Counted from the stretch's first letter, positions 1 to 8,571 are shown. The stretch: 64,000 nt of DNA from Rhodococcus sp. Z13 (GCF_025837095.1 NZ_CP107551.1:3652668-3716667), one strand, 5' to 3'. Program-made: numbers and translations. Notes: generated by a model not told the origin, from the letters alone.

Positions 1-26
1 TGACCGGAACCGGCCGAGCGGAAGGC

Positions 27-1160
27 TCAGTCGCGCAGTTCCTGCACCAGCGAGTCCACCACGGCGACGAGATCGCCGCCGGTCTCCTCCTCGATGCGCC
101 GCTGCCGCTGGTAGGACGCTCCCCGCACCGGGATGTCCGCGACCTTCGCGAGTTCGTCCTCGCACCCGAGCCGCCGCGCGGTAGGGGTGATCTGCTCGAG
201 CAGGTCGTCGAGATCGTCGGTGACGAGCCGTTCGGTGCACGCCGGATCGAGGATCACCTCGGCGTCGAGGCCGTAACGGGCCGCGCGCCACTTGTTCTCC
301 TTGACGTGCCAGGGCTGCAGCACCGGCAACTCCTCGCCGCGTTCGAGACATTCGTCGAAGTACACGACGAGAGAGTGCACGAACGCCACGAGTGCGGACA
401 GTTCGGCACGGTTGGTGATGCCGTCGAACACCCGGACCTCGAGCGTCCCCCATTTCGGGGCGGGCCGGATGTCCCAGTGCATGCCGCCCGGATGGCTGAT
501 GACACCGGACCGGAGCTGGTCGTCGATGAACTGCGCGTACTGCGCCCAGTCGGCGAAGTGGTAGGGCAGACCGGCAGTGGGCAGCTGCTGGAACATCAGC
601 GCCCGGTTGCTGGCGTAGCCGGTGTCGTAACCGGCCCAGATCGGGGAGGACGCCGACAGCGCCAGCATGTGCGGATACTTCACGAGCATCGCGTTGAGGA
701 TGGGGATGACCTTCTCCGCCGACGAGACGCCGACGTGCACGTGCACGCCCCAGATGAGCATCTGCCGTCCCCACCAGCGGGTGCGGTCGACCATCTCGTC
801 GTAGTCCGGGGAGGAGGTGACGATCTGGTCGGTCCACTGCGCGAAGGGGTGGGTGCCGGCGCACATGAGGTCGACACCGAACGGGTCCGCGGCGCGGCGT
901 AGCAGCGACAGCGACTCGGTGAGGTCGTCCACGGCCTCGGCGACCGTGTCGTGGACGTCGGTGACGAGTTCGACGGTGTTGCGCAGGAATTCCTTGGTCA
1001 ACCGCGGGGTCTCCCCCGCGATCGCCTTCACCTCGTCGAAGACGACCGCCGCGCTGTTGGAGAGATCGCGAGTGGTCTTGTCCACGAGAGCGATCTCCCA
1101 TTCCACACCGAGTGTGGGGCGGGGCGAACCCGGAAACGCGACTGCCACGTCTCGATCCAA
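27..1160 (-). CDS. GCS2-family glutamate--cysteine ligase-like enzyme (Rv0433 orthologue)
   Basis: The 377-residue protein belongs to the carboxylate-amine ligase / GCS2 family (YbdK type), which joins glutamate to an amine donor using ATP; the true substrate in actinobacteria is uncertain. The N-terminal PTLGVEWEIALVD segment, the central WGRQMLIWGVHVHVG stretch and the C-terminal ENKWRAARYGLDA are family hallmarks. The longest frame begins at a TTG that directly abuts a perfect 17-bp hairpin, so no ribosome-binding site fits. A GTG four codons in (1146-1148) is an alternative start. It lies just downstream of sodC on the same strand, as in mycobacteria. Family is confident, exact reaction is not. 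Confidence 0.85.
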   Translation of the reverse strand: MDRDVAVAFPGSPRPTLGVEWEIALVDKTTRDLSNSAAVVFDEVKAIAGETPRLTKEFLRNTVELVTDVHDTVAEAVDDLTESLSLLRRAADPFGVDLMCAGTHPFAQWTDQIVTSSPDYDEMVDRTRWWGRQMLIWGVHVHVGVSSAEKVIPILNAMLVKYPHMLALSASSPIWAGYDTGYASNRALMFQQLPTAGLPYHFADWAQYAQFIDDQLRSGVISHPGGMHWDIRPAPKWGTLEVRVFDGITNRAELSALVAFVHSLVVYFDECLERGEELPVLQPWHVKENKWRAARYGLDAEVILDPACTERLVTDDLDDLLEQITPTARRLGCEDELAKVADIPVRGASYQRQRRIEEETGGDLVAVVDSLVQELRD

Positions 1161-1204
1161 CCACAGGGCCCCGCAGACCGAAGACGATCTGCGGGGCCCT
1201 GTGG
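1161..1204 (-). terminator. Strong hairpin between sodC and the GCS2 gene
   Basis: Two perfectly complementary 17-base arms (1161-1177 and 1188-1204) flank a 10-base loop. The hairpin lies 34 bases past the sodC stop codon. No clear U-run follows on the minus strand, so it may act as an intrinsic terminator or as a 3' stabiliser. Its left edge touches the start codon of the next gene. Confidence 0.7.
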
Positions 1205-1238
1205 CTGGAATTACGTGGGCGGTCGGATGCCGTCCCGA

Positions 1239-1868
1239 TTACTCGACGACGCCGCAGGCCAGACGCGCACCGAGGTTGTCCTGGTGGACGATCACCGAGG
1301 CGCCGTCCTCGTCCTGCAGATCCTCGAGGGAGAAGGCGGAGGTGGTGACGGTCGCGGTGGCGCTGCCGTCCTCGCGGACGACCAGCGAGACCAGGTCGCC
1401 GCTCTCCGGGACGGAGGTGTTGCCACCGGCCTGCAGGTGCGCACCCGCGGACAGGAACGCGCCGGGCTCGCCACCGGCCGGCGGCGCGGACTCGGCCTCG
1501 CAACGGCCGAACTCGTGGATGTGCACGCCGTGGTAGCCGGGCTCGAGGCCCTCGACCTCGATGGTCACCTCGACGTCGTCGCCGTGCTCGACGAAGGTGA
1601 CGGTGCCGGCGGAGTCACCGGTGACGGTCTCCAGCTCGGCGGTGAGCGTGGCGGACGAGGCCGCACCGGCGGCGGTGGGCTCGGTGCCGTGGTCGTCGCC
1701 GTGGCCCTCGGAGGCCGGAGCAGCGGCCCCGGTCCACACCGGCGGCGTGGTACCCACCTCGGTCGTCGGTTCCTCGGAGTTCGAGCACGCGGTCAGGCCC
1801 ACCGCAGCGATCGCGACGATCGGGGCCAGAGCACGCCAGGACATGCGACGGGTGGAACTGGAGACCAT
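1239..1868 (-). CDS. sodC: Cu/Zn superoxide dismutase lipoprotein
   Basis: SodC dismutates superoxide outside the membrane. The 209-residue precursor has a lipoprotein signal peptide ending in VGLTAC, so the mature protein should be lipid-anchored. The GYHGVHIHEFGRC motif carries two copper-ligand histidines, SAGAHLQAGG the third, and the C-terminal VIVHQDNLGARLACGVV the fourth together with the disulfide cysteine. The region between GAHLQ and the GDL turn lacks the usual run of zinc-binding histidines, as is known for mycobacterial SodC. I chose ATG at 1868 because AGGAG sits 7 bases upstream; a TTG one codon earlier is less likely. It matches Rv0432 in position and neighbours. Confidence 0.93.
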   Translation of the reverse strand: MVSSSTRRMSWRALAPIVAIAAVGLTACSNSEEPTTEVGTTPPVWTGAAAPASEGHGDDHGTEPTAAGAASSATLTAELETVTGDSAGTVTFVEHGDDVEVTIEVEGLEPGYHGVHIHEFGRCEAESAPPAGGEPGAFLSAGAHLQAGGNTSVPESGDLVSLVVREDGSATATVTTSAFSLEDLQDEDGASVIVHQDNLGARLACGVVE

Positions 1869-1959
1869 CAAACCGCTCCTTCGAAGTGCCGAAAAGTCAC
1901 CCGATCATAACCGGGGCCCCGGAAGGCCTCGAGGCGTGTCGGGGCGCAACCGTCCCGGG

Positions 1960-2607
1960 CTATCCGGAGGTGACGATGACGATGACACCGGGAGCGGCGT
2001 CGCGGATCCCTTCGAAGCGCGGCTGCGCCGTGACGCCGAGTGCTTCGGCCACCGCCTCCGCGGTCTGCTGCTCACCCGGCGAGGTGCCGTAGAACACCGA
2101 GGTCTGGGTGAGGAGGCCTTCGCTGTAGTTGCCGGTCTCGGTGACGACGAAACCCTCGTCCGCGAGATAGCCGGCGGTCTGCGCGGCCAGGCCGGCGATG
2201 TCGGAGTTGTTGAACACCCGCACGGTGGCGGTGGCGGTGGTGCCCGCGAGCGACGCGGTGCTCGTCGCGGCGCCGGAGACCGTGGCACCGGAGGTCGGGG
2301 CACCGGAGGTCGGGGCACCGGAGGCCGGGGCCGACGTCGAGGTGGTCGCCGCGCCCGGGGCACCGGCCGCCCGCGAGGTGGGGGCCGCGGCACCGTTCGG
2401 TGCGGCCGAGGTGGCCGTCGTGGTGCTCGTGTCGGGCGCGGCGGAGGTGGCGGGATCGTCGTCGGAACCACCCAGCGACGCGAATCCGAGCCCGGCGAAC
2501 AGGATCGCCAGAGAGATCAGCACCATCGCGAACGCCCGCAGGGGCGGTCCCGACGCGGCGGGCGCGCGGTTGGGATTCTCGGAGGTTCGGCTCACGGTCT
2601 CGACCAT
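1960..2607 (-). CDS. Membrane-anchored LytR_C domain protein (Rv0431-like)
   Basis: The 215-residue protein has a short cytoplasmic N-terminus, one transmembrane helix at about residues 24-46 (LRAFAMVLISLAILFAGLGFA), a low-complexity Ala/Thr/Pro/Gly linker with GAPTSGAPTSGA-type repeats at about 50-120, and a C-terminal LytR_C-like domain (TATVRVFNNSDIAGLAAQTAG onwards). LytR_C domains occur on cell-envelope proteins, but the molecular role is unknown. It sits between the DUF3263 gene and sodC, the order seen for Rv0430-Rv0431-Rv0432. The linker makes composition-biased shadow frames on both strands. Topology is confident, function is not. Confidence 0.8.
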   Translation of the reverse strand: MVETVSRTSENPNRAPAASGPPLRAFAMVLISLAILFAGLGFASLGGSDDDPATSAAPDTSTTTATSAAPNGAAAPTSRAAGAPGAATTSTSAPASGAPTSGAPTSGATVSGAATSTASLAGTTATATVRVFNNSDIAGLAAQTAGYLADEGFVVTETGNYSEGLLTQTSVFYGTSPGEQQTAEAVAEALGVTAQPRFEGIRDAAPGVIVIVTSG

Positions 2608-2679
2608 AGTTGCCCGCGCGGGGGTGACGGCGCCGCCGGGCCGCGTGTCGGGGCGGCGGGCCGCCGGAGCACGGGGGTG

Positions 2680-3039
2680 CTAGCGGGTGTCGAAGCCGAG
2701 GCGCCGGGCCGCGCGGGCCTTCTGACGGCTGGCCCGCAGCCGGCGCAGCCGCTTGACCAGCATGGGATCTGCGGCGAGCGCGTCCGGACGGTCGACCAGG
2801 GCGTTGAGCACCTGGTAGTAGCGGGTCGCGGACATGCCGAAGAGTTCCTTGATGGCGTCCTCCTTGGCACCGGCGTACTTCCACCACTGCCGTTCGAAGG
2901 CGAGGATGTCGAGGTCGCGGCGGCTCAGGCCGTTCTCGTCGTCGGCGGGCTGCTGCGCGTCCTCACCCTGCGGGGCCGCGGCGCCCACCGGGGAGACGGC
3001 CTCGAACAGACCGTCGCTCTGCGCTGCGACGCCGTCCAT
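2680..3039 (-). CDS. DUF3263 small DNA-binding-like protein (Rv0430-like)
   Basis: This is a small basic protein of about 119 residues. The conserved core LSRRDLDILAFERQWW, then GAKEDAIKELFGMSATRYYQVLN, resembles a helix-turn-helix and defines DUF3263; the tail RRLRASRQKARAARRLG is arginine-rich. I chose ATG at 3039 because GGAGGAGG lies just upstream; the longer frame would begin with a TTG at 3051 that lies next to that Shine-Dalgarno sequence. The promoter should be in the divergent gap shared with def, where a 20-bp direct repeat lies. Function is unknown, but the order is conserved in mycobacteria. Confidence 0.82.
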   Translation of the reverse strand: MDGVAAQSDGLFEAVSPVGAAAPQGEDAQQPADDENGLSRRDLDILAFERQWWKYAGAKEDAIKELFGMSATRYYQVLNALVDRPDALAADPMLVKRLRRLRASRQKARAARRLGFDTR

Positions 3040-3053
3040 GTCCTCCTCCAATA

Positions 3054-3095
3054 CCTCGAATCGTGCCGATGACTGCCTCGGATCGTGCCGATGAC
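3054..3095. repeat. Tandem 20-bp direct repeat in the DUF3263/def intergenic region
   Basis: Two copies of CCTCGRATCGTGCCGATGAC occupy 3054-3073 and 3076-3095. They differ at one base and have a 22-bp period (two helical turns). They lie 15 bases upstream of the DUF3263 start and about 100 bases upstream of def. A two-turn period in a divergent promoter region suggests a protein-binding site. The DUF3263 protein itself is a conceivable ligand (inference). Confidence 0.6.
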
Positions 3096-3193
3096 ACGGC
3101 CACCTGCTCCGTACGGGAAGTCATTCAAGCACGGGGTCCCGACACGTACCGGTCCGAGAACGGCACCGGTCGGGCGCACTATCCTGTCTCACC

Positions 3194-3790
3194 ATGGCCA
3201 TTCTTCCGATCGTCATCGTCGGCGACCCAGTCCTGCACAACCCCACCGAACCGGTGACGGAGTCACCCGCCGAACTCGCCGATCTGATCCGCGACATGTT
3301 CGAGACGATGGACGCGGCCAACGGGGTCGGTCTCGCCGCCAACCAGGTCGGAGTGGCCAAGCGGTTGTTCGTCTACGACTGCCCCGATCGCGACGACTCC
3401 GGCAAGGTCACCCGCCGCCGCGGTGTCGTGATCAACCCGGTCCTCGAGACGTCCGCGATCCCCGAGACCATGCCCGACCCGGAGGACGACCTCGAGGGCT
3501 GCCTGTCGGTGCCGGGCGAGAACTTCCCCACCGGCCGCGCCGAGTGGGCCAAGGTCACCGGCACGGACGAGAACGGCGAGCCGATCGAGATCGAGGGCCA
3601 CGGTTTCTTCGCCCGCATGCTGCAGCACGAGGTCGGGCACCTCGACGGCTTCCTCTACGTCGACGTGCTGATCGGCCGCAACGCGCGCGCCGCCAAGAAG
3701 ACCATCAAGCGCGCCGGCTGGGGTGTGCCGGGCCTGACCTGGCTGCCGGGCTCGGTGGAGGACCCTTTCGGCCACGACGACGAGGACTGA
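3194..3790 (+). CDS. def: Peptide deformylase
   Basis: Def removes the N-formyl group from nascent proteins using a metal ion. All three family motifs are present: [10 protein letters not shown] (motif 1), EGCLSVPGE (motif 2, metal-ligand Cys) and QHEVGHLDG (motif 3, HExxH with two metal-ligand His and the catalytic Glu). The length of 198 residues is typical of actinobacterial enzymes. The start at ATG 3194 lacks a Shine-Dalgarno, but TATCCT at 3180-3185 is an excellent -10 box placed for transcription to begin at or near the ATG, so translation is probably leaderless. It is first in a rightward group with a GNAT gene and xthA, matching Rv0429c-Rv0428c-Rv0427c. Confidence 0.96.
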   Translation: MAILPIVIVGDPVLHNPTEPVTESPAELADLIRDMFETMDAANGVGLAANQVGVAKRLFVYDCPDRDDSGKVTRRRGVVINPVLETSAIPETMPDPEDDLEGCLSVPGENFPTGRAEWAKVTGTDENGEPIEIEGHGFFARMLQHEVGHLDGFLYVDVLIGRNARAAKKTIKRAGWGVPGLTWLPGSVEDPFGHDDED

Positions 3791-3818
3791 TCCGTCTTCG
3801 TCGACGGTCCCGCACCGA

Positions 3819-4775
3819 ATGAGCCCCGAACGCCCCGCCGCCCCGATCCCGCTCGGCACCCGCGTGGTGCTGCGGCACCGGTTGCCGGCCGGCTACAGCC
3901 ACCCGATGACCGACGTCATCGGGGAACTGGTGTCCCTCGAGCCGGTGGTGGCGGTGCGCACGGCCGACGGCCGGGTGATGCAGGTCGCGCCGGGCTCGGT
4001 GGTCGCGCTCAAGGCGCTGTCCGCCCGCCCGATCCGTGTCACGGAGATCCGCGCGCTCGAACACGCCGCGGCGGCGGGCCGGCCGGGACTCGAACTCGAC
4101 TGGGTCGACGGCTGGCTCGTCCGCTCCGGCGGCGGGGCCGGCGGCGACACCGACTCGGCGACCCCGCTGGGTGAGCGGGGCACCGTGGCCGACCCCGCCG
4201 ATCCCGAGGTCCGGGCGCGGCTGCGGGCCTGGTTCGCGGCGCGAGGACTGCCGCTGCGGCTGCGGGTGCCCGACCGGCTCGCCCGTGTTCCCGCCGACTG
4301 GCCGGCCTCCGCGTCGCTGCTCGTGATGGGCGCCGACCTGCAGAACGTGCCGCTGCCGCCCGGGCAGACACCGGTCACGATCGGCGACGGTCCCGATGCG
4401 GACTGGCTCGCCCTCCACCGCGGTGGCGAGGCCGCCCGGGGCGTGCTCCGCACCGTCGCCGGCGGCACCCTCGGCTTCGGTCGCATCGGCGCACCCGGGC
4501 GGACGCCCCTCGCGATCGGTCGCGCCGCGATCACCGACGCCCCCGACGGCCGGCGCTGGGTGGGACTGTCCGATCTGGAGGTGGCCCCCGAACACCGCCG
4601 CCAGGGTCTCGGCACGCTCGTGTGCGGGGCGCTGCTGCGGTGGGCCCGCGAGCGCGGCGCGACCCACGCCTACCTGCAGGTCGACGAGGACGACACGGCG
4701 ACGAGAGCACTGGGCCGGGGGCTGGGTTTCATCGACCATCACCGCTGCCGGTACGTGACCGAACCCGTCGGATAG
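3819..4775 (+). CDS. GNAT N-acetyltransferase with N-terminal barrel (Rv0428c-like)
   Basis: The 318-residue protein has two parts. Residues 10-70 (LGTRVVLRHRLPAG ... VVAVRTADGRVM) look like a small SH3-like beta barrel. Residues 170-315 form a GCN5-related acetyltransferase fold, with the acetyl-CoA loop in LSDLEVAPEHRRQGLGTLV and a C-terminal ATRALGRGLGFIDHH. The substrate is unknown. It follows def by 28 bases and precedes xthA by 18 bases, an arrangement kept in mycobacteria. Family is confident from the RRQGLG motif. Confidence 0.87.
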   Translation: MSPERPAAPIPLGTRVVLRHRLPAGYSHPMTDVIGELVSLEPVVAVRTADGRVMQVAPGSVVALKALSARPIRVTEIRALEHAAAAGRPGLELDWVDGWLVRSGGGAGGDTDSATPLGERGTVADPADPEVRARLRAWFAARGLPLRLRVPDRLARVPADWPASASLLVMGADLQNVPLPPGQTPVTIGDGPDADWLALHRGGEAARGVLRTVAGGTLGFGRIGAPGRTPLAIGRAAITDAPDGRRWVGLSDLEVAPEHRRQGLGTLVCGALLRWARERGATHAYLQVDEDDTATRALGRGLGFIDHHRCRYVTEPVG

Positions 4776-4793
4776 GTCGCCTACAGTGGGCGT

Positions 4794-5597
4794 GTGCGTC
4801 TTGCTACCTGGAATGTGAACTCCGTCCGTGCCCGCGCCGACCGGATCTGCGACTGGCTGCAGCGAACCGGCACCGACGTGCTCGCGATGCAGGAGACCAA
4901 GTGCAAGGACGAGCAGTTCCCCTACGCCCGCTTCGAGGAGCTCGGCTACGAGGTCGCGCACGTCGGGCTGAGCCAGTGGAACGGGGTGGCGATCGCCTCC
5001 CGGGTCGGCCTGGCCGACGTGCAGATCGGTTTCGAGGACCAGCCCGGCTTCTCCAAGGATCCCGAGGTGGATCCGGCGCTCGAGGCCCGCGCCATCGGCG
5101 CGACCTGCGGTGGGGTGCGGGTGTGGAGCCTGTACGTCCCCAACGGCCGTGAGCTCGACGACCCGCACTACACCTACAAGCTCGATTGGCTGGCCAAGCT
5201 CCGCGCCGACGCGCAGTCCTGGCTCGCCGCCGATCCCGAGCAGCCGATCGCGCTCGTCGGCGACTGGAACGTCGCTCCCACCGACGAGGACGTGTGGGAC
5301 CCGTCCTTCTTCGAGGGCAAGACCCACACTTCGCAGCCGGAGCGCGACGCCTTCCACGCCTTCATGGACGCCGGTTTCGCCGACGTCGTGCGCCCTCACG
5401 CGCCCGGCCCCGGGGTGTACACCTACTGGGACTACACCCAGCTGCGTTTCCCGAAGAAGCAGGGGATGCGGATCGACTTCGTCCTCGGCTCCCCGGCGCT
5501 CGCGAGCCGGGTGACCGGCGCCGGGATCGACCGCGAGGAGCGCAAGGGCAAGGGCGCGAGCGATCACGCCCCCGTCGTCGTCGACCTCGCCGACTGA
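4794..5597 (+). CDS. xthA: Exodeoxyribonuclease III
   Basis: XthA is an AP endonuclease and 3'-5' exonuclease of base-excision repair. The 267-residue protein contains the ExoIII signature elements WNVNSVRAR, QETKCKDEQFP (metal-binding Glu), YVPNGRE, GDWNVAPTDEDVWDP, the PGVYTYWDY region and the terminal catalytic GASDHAPVVVDL. Translation begins at GTG 4794. TACAGT at 4782-4787 is a good -10 box 6 bases upstream, so xthA probably has its own leaderless promoter inside the upstream operon. Confidence 0.95.
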   Translation: MRLATWNVNSVRARADRICDWLQRTGTDVLAMQETKCKDEQFPYARFEELGYEVAHVGLSQWNGVAIASRVGLADVQIGFEDQPGFSKDPEVDPALEARAIGATCGGVRVWSLYVPNGRELDDPHYTYKLDWLAKLRADAQSWLAADPEQPIALVGDWNVAPTDEDVWDPSFFEGKTHTSQPERDAFHAFMDAGFADVVRPHAPGPGVYTYWDYTQLRFPKKQGMRIDFVLGSPALASRVTGAGIDREERKGKGASDHAPVVVDLAD

Positions 5598-5604
5598 TCC
5601 CGGG

Positions 5605-5943
5605 TCAGGCCCGGCGCGCCGAGGCGAGCGGCACGACGACGTCGTTGTACTCGGGGTGCGCGGTGAGGAACCGCTGCACGTAGGTGCACACCGGGCGGAC
5701 GCGCCAGCCGCGCCTGCGGGCGAGGTCGAGCGATCCGCCGACGAGGACGGCGGCGAGGCCGCGGTGTCCGAAGTCCTCGACGATGACCGTGTGCATGAAG
5801 TCGACGACCGGCCGGTTCGGTGCGGTGGCGCGCTCGAAGTCGTAGTAGCCGAGGATGCCCACGAGATCCCCGTTGAGGCGCAGTTCGAACCTGTTCTGGT
5901 CGGCGTTGTCCGACACGTCGAGGTTCGGCGAGCTCGTGTTCAT
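5605..5943 (-). CDS. Small GNAT-family N-acetyltransferase (YjdJ-like)
   Basis: The 112-residue protein is a minimal acetyltransferase. It has an N-terminal strand pair (RFELRLNGDLVGILGYYDFE), a central FMHTVIVEDFGHRGLAAVLV that carries the acetyl-CoA-binding loop, and a short C-terminal RVRPVCTYVQRFLTAHPEY. This matches the single-domain YjdJ/GTL3-like GNAT subgroup, whose substrates are largely unknown. ATG at 5943 has GGAGG 5 bases upstream. It converges on xthA with only 7 bases between the stop codons. A much longer upstream extension of the frame is just the antisense of thiD. Confidence 0.85.
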   Translation of the reverse strand: MNTSSPNLDVSDNADQNRFELRLNGDLVGILGYYDFERATAPNRPVVDFMHTVIVEDFGHRGLAAVLVGGSLDLARRRGWRVRPVCTYVQRFLTAHPEYNDVVVPLASARRA

Positions 5944-6088
5944 GAGCGCCTCCAGGGGGTGCTGCGTGATCCAACTGTGACCTACGCCACTATAGAGCAC
6001 CTGCGGAGCGGATCGCGCACCCGACCGTTCGATGTCGCAACGAGTCGGGTCGGCGACGCCACCCGAAGGTGACCGAGCACACCCTCGG

Positions 6089-6094
6089 TAGGGT
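6089..6094 (+). promoter_or_regulatory. -10 box of a probable leaderless thiD promoter
   Basis: TAGGGT fits the actinobacterial TANNNT -10 consensus and ends 6 bases before the GTG start of thiD, so transcription should begin at the start codon itself. Confidence 0.5.
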
Positions 6095-6100
6095 GACCGC

Positions 6101-6958
6101 GTGGAACTTCTGCCCCTGTCGCCCCGAGGCGAGACCCCGGTTCGAGCACTGACGATCGCCGGCACCGATTCCGGTGGCGGAGCCGGTATCCAGGCCGATT
6201 CCCGCACCATGGCGATGTGCGGCGTGCACGCGTGCGTGGCGGTCGCCGCCGTGACCGTCCAGAACTCCGTCGGCGTGCGCGGATTCCACGAGATCCCCGC
6301 CGCCACGGTCGCCGACCAGGTGCGGTGCGTCGTCGAGGACATCGGCGTGTCGGCGGCGAAGACCGGCATGCTGCCGTCCATCCGGATCATCGAGGCCGTC
6401 GCCGAGGTGTGCACCGAGGTCGGCATCGGCCGCGACCGGCCCGTGCCACTGGTCGTCGACCCGGTGTGCGCGTCCATGCACGGCGACCCCCTGGTGCACG
6501 CCGACGCGCTCGACGCGATCCGGAACGTGCTCCTGCCGCAGGCCACCGTCGTCACCCCCAACCTCGACGAGGTGCGGCTGATCACGGGCATCGAGGTGGT
6601 CGACGACGCGTCCGCGCGCCGCGCCGCCGAGGCCCTCCACGCGCTCGGCGCCCAGTGGGCGATCGTCAAGGGCGGGCACCTGCGCAGCTCCGAGACCAGC
6701 ACCGACCTGCTGTTCGACGGCGACCGGTTCCTCGAGTTCAGCGCGCCGCGCATCGCCACGGGCAACGACCACGGCGGCGGCGACACCTTCGCCGCCTCCA
6801 TCGCCTCCGCGCTCGCGCACGGCAGGTCGGTGCCCGAGGCCGTCGAGTTCGCGAAGGAGTGGGTCACGAAGTCGCTCGAGTGGGCCTACGACCTCGGACA
6901 GGGCCACGGTCCGGTCAACCCGCTGTGGCGGCTGCACGAGAACCCGCCGGCGCAGTAG
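6101..6958 (+). CDS. thiD: Hydroxymethylpyrimidine / phosphomethylpyrimidine kinase
   Basis: ThiD phosphorylates HMP and HMP-P to give HMP-PP, the pyrimidine half of thiamine. The 285-residue ribokinase-fold protein shows ALTIAGTDSGGGAGIQADSRTM at residues 14-35 (substrate loop), VTVQNSVGV, KTGMLPSIRII, VVDPVCASMHGDPLV, TVVTPNLDEV and the anion-hole/catalytic region ATGNDHGGGDTFAASIASAL (catalytic Asp). It starts at GTG and is probably leaderless. thiC, its neighbour in mycobacteria, is not in this window. Other thiamine genes lie 4-6 kb downstream, so the pathway is split. Confidence 0.95.
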   Translation: MELLPLSPRGETPVRALTIAGTDSGGGAGIQADSRTMAMCGVHACVAVAAVTVQNSVGVRGFHEIPAATVADQVRCVVEDIGVSAAKTGMLPSIRIIEAVAEVCTEVGIGRDRPVPLVVDPVCASMHGDPLVHADALDAIRNVLLPQATVVTPNLDEVRLITGIEVVDDASARRAAEALHALGAQWAIVKGGHLRSSETSTDLLFDGDRFLEFSAPRIATGNDHGGGDTFAASIASALAHGRSVPEAVEFAKEWVTKSLEWAYDLGQGHGPVNPLWRLHENPPAQ

Positions 6959-6985
6959 CGGACCCCGCTGCTCGGTGGATCCCCG

Positions 6986-8473
6986 CTACTCGGTGAATTC
7001 GGCGCGCGCCCGAACGCGTTCCTCGCCGGTGGGCACCCCGTCGGGACCGTCGAGCGACAGCGCGTAGACCCCGGTGCCGTAGGCGACGGCCGCCGCCGCG
7101 ATCGCGTAGGCGTCGCGGTCGATGTTGGCGACGGTGTCCTCGGCCTTGTGGTAGTTCGGGTCGAAGGGCTCGCCGGCGGTGCCACCCCACTTCCCGGCCT
7201 GCTCGTCGCTCTTGGTGTCGTCCGCGCCGCTGAACACCCCGCCCGCGGGGATCCCCACGTCGACGAACGGCCCGTAGTCGGAGCGACCGTCGAAGTCGGT
7301 GCCGTCGACGGCGATGCCGCGGTCGGCGAAGAACGTCGCGAAGGTCCGCTCGATCCCGGCCGAGCCCTCCGGTCCGGGACCCGCGCCCACACCGTCCGAA
7401 TCGTCGCCGTCGAACACGAGATAGCCGGGGTTCGGGGAACCGAGCATGTCGAAGTTCAGGTAGAGCGCGATGTCGAGCCGTTCCTCCTCCGAGAGCGAGT
7501 CGACGTAACGGCTCGAGCCGACGAGGCCGACCTCCTCGGCACCCCAGAACGCGAAGCGCACCGCGTTCTGCACATCGGGTTCGGCGCCGAGCTGCAGGGC
7601 GGTCTCGAGGACGGCGACGGAGCCGCTGCCGTTGTCGTTGATGCCCGGCCCGTCGGGGACGCTGTCGAGGTGCGCGCCGACGACGACCACGTTGTCGGTG
7701 GCGCCGGTGCGGGTCTGGGCGACGACGTTGCGGGAGGTGACGGTCTCGGTGCGGGTCTCGAGCGTGAGGGTCACCGTCGACGCCGCGGCGAGCCGGTCCC
7801 CGTCCTCCCGGGCGACCCCACCGACCGGGATGCGCGGTTCGGCCTCGTCGCCGAGCGTGGCCGCGGCGAGCGGCCCCTCCTCGCTGTTGACGGCGAGCAG
7901 CGCGACGGCGCCCTGTTCGGCGGCGATCCGTTCCTTGTCGGCGAAGGTGCACTCGCCGCGGTCGACGATCACCACGGCACCGGCTGCGTCGAGCCCGTCG
8001 TAGTCGGTGGCCTCGCAGCCGGGGGTGTCGTCGGTGGGCACCCGCACGACCCGCGCGCTCACCCCGTCCGGCCCGGTCGAGGGCGACATGCCGAGGGCAC
8101 GGACCTCGAGGGGTGCACCGTCGACGGTGAGTGCCTCCCGGTCGACGGTGAAACCGGTCGTGTCGAACTCCGGCGTCTCCACCTCGAATCCGGCGCCCTC
8201 CAGCGCGGCGACGACGTAGTCGACGCTCGCGTCGTAGCCGGGGGTGCCCACGGCCCGGTTGCCGCCGTTGTCGTTGGCGATGCGCTCGAGATCGGACAGG
8301 CGGGCCATGAGCGTGTCGATCTGCACCGCGTCGGCGAGCGCGGCCGGATCCACCGACGGTGTCTGCGCCTCCCCGTCGGAACATCCCGATGCCAGCAGGA
8401 CCCCGACGAGGACCAGGGCGGCTCCCCTCCCCTGTGCCGTCCGCATCCCCCGTGTCGTCCGAGAACTCACCAT
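6986..8473 (-). CDS. lpqL: Secreted M28-family aminopeptidase lipoprotein (LpqL-like)
   Basis: A zinc aminopeptidase of 495 residues anchored outside the cell. The lipobox LLASGC lies at about residues 27-32. A protease-associated domain (about 130-250, including GAVVIVDRGECTFADKERIAAEQGA) interrupts the M28 peptidase. Zinc ligands and catalytic residues appear in VVVGAHLDSV (His), INDNGSGSVAVLE (Asp), FWGAEEVGLVGS (catalytic Glu pair) and LNFDMLGSPN (Asp). ATG at 8473 gives a normal signal peptide; the frame runs on upstream, but that is the antisense of the ABC permease region. It matches Rv0418. Confidence 0.92.
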   Translation of the reverse strand: MVSSRTTRGMRTAQGRGAALVLVGVLLASGCSDGEAQTPSVDPAALADAVQIDTLMARLSDLERIANDNGGNRAVGTPGYDASVDYVVAALEGAGFEVETPEFDTTGFTVDREALTVDGAPLEVRALGMSPSTGPDGVSARVVRVPTDDTPGCEATDYDGLDAAGAVVIVDRGECTFADKERIAAEQGAVALLAVNSEEGPLAAATLGDEAEPRIPVGGVAREDGDRLAAASTVTLTLETRTETVTSRNVVAQTRTGATDNVVVVGAHLDSVPDGPGINDNGSGSVAVLETALQLGAEPDVQNAVRFAFWGAEEVGLVGSSRYVDSLSEEERLDIALYLNFDMLGSPNPGYLVFDGDDSDGVGAGPGPEGSAGIERTFATFFADRGIAVDGTDFDGRSDYGPFVDVGIPAGGVFSGADDTKSDEQAGKWGGTAGEPFDPNYHKAEDTVANIDRDAYAIAAAAVAYGTGVYALSLDGPDGVPTGEERVRARAEFTE

Positions 8474-8515
8474 CGCCCGAGCGTACAAAAGCCGGGGGTG
8501 TCCCCGGGCCGAAAG

Positions 8516-8554
8516 ACGACTGCGCCGCACGGATCGTCCGTGCGGCGCAGTCGT
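8516..8554. terminator. Bidirectional-looking hairpin after the ABC permease gene
   Basis: Perfect 18-base arms (8516-8533 and 8537-8554) flank the loop TCG. The stem begins 17 bases past the stop of the leftward ABC permease gene and is followed on that strand by TCTTTC, so it most likely terminates the ABC operon and insulates lpqL. Confidence 0.75.
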
Positions 8555-8571
8555 GTGGAGAGGAGGAAGGC

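Noticed and set aside
1-26. A 3' end of an upstream gene at the left edge
   Set aside because: Too few bases to assign; the leading TGA cannot be tied to a frame.
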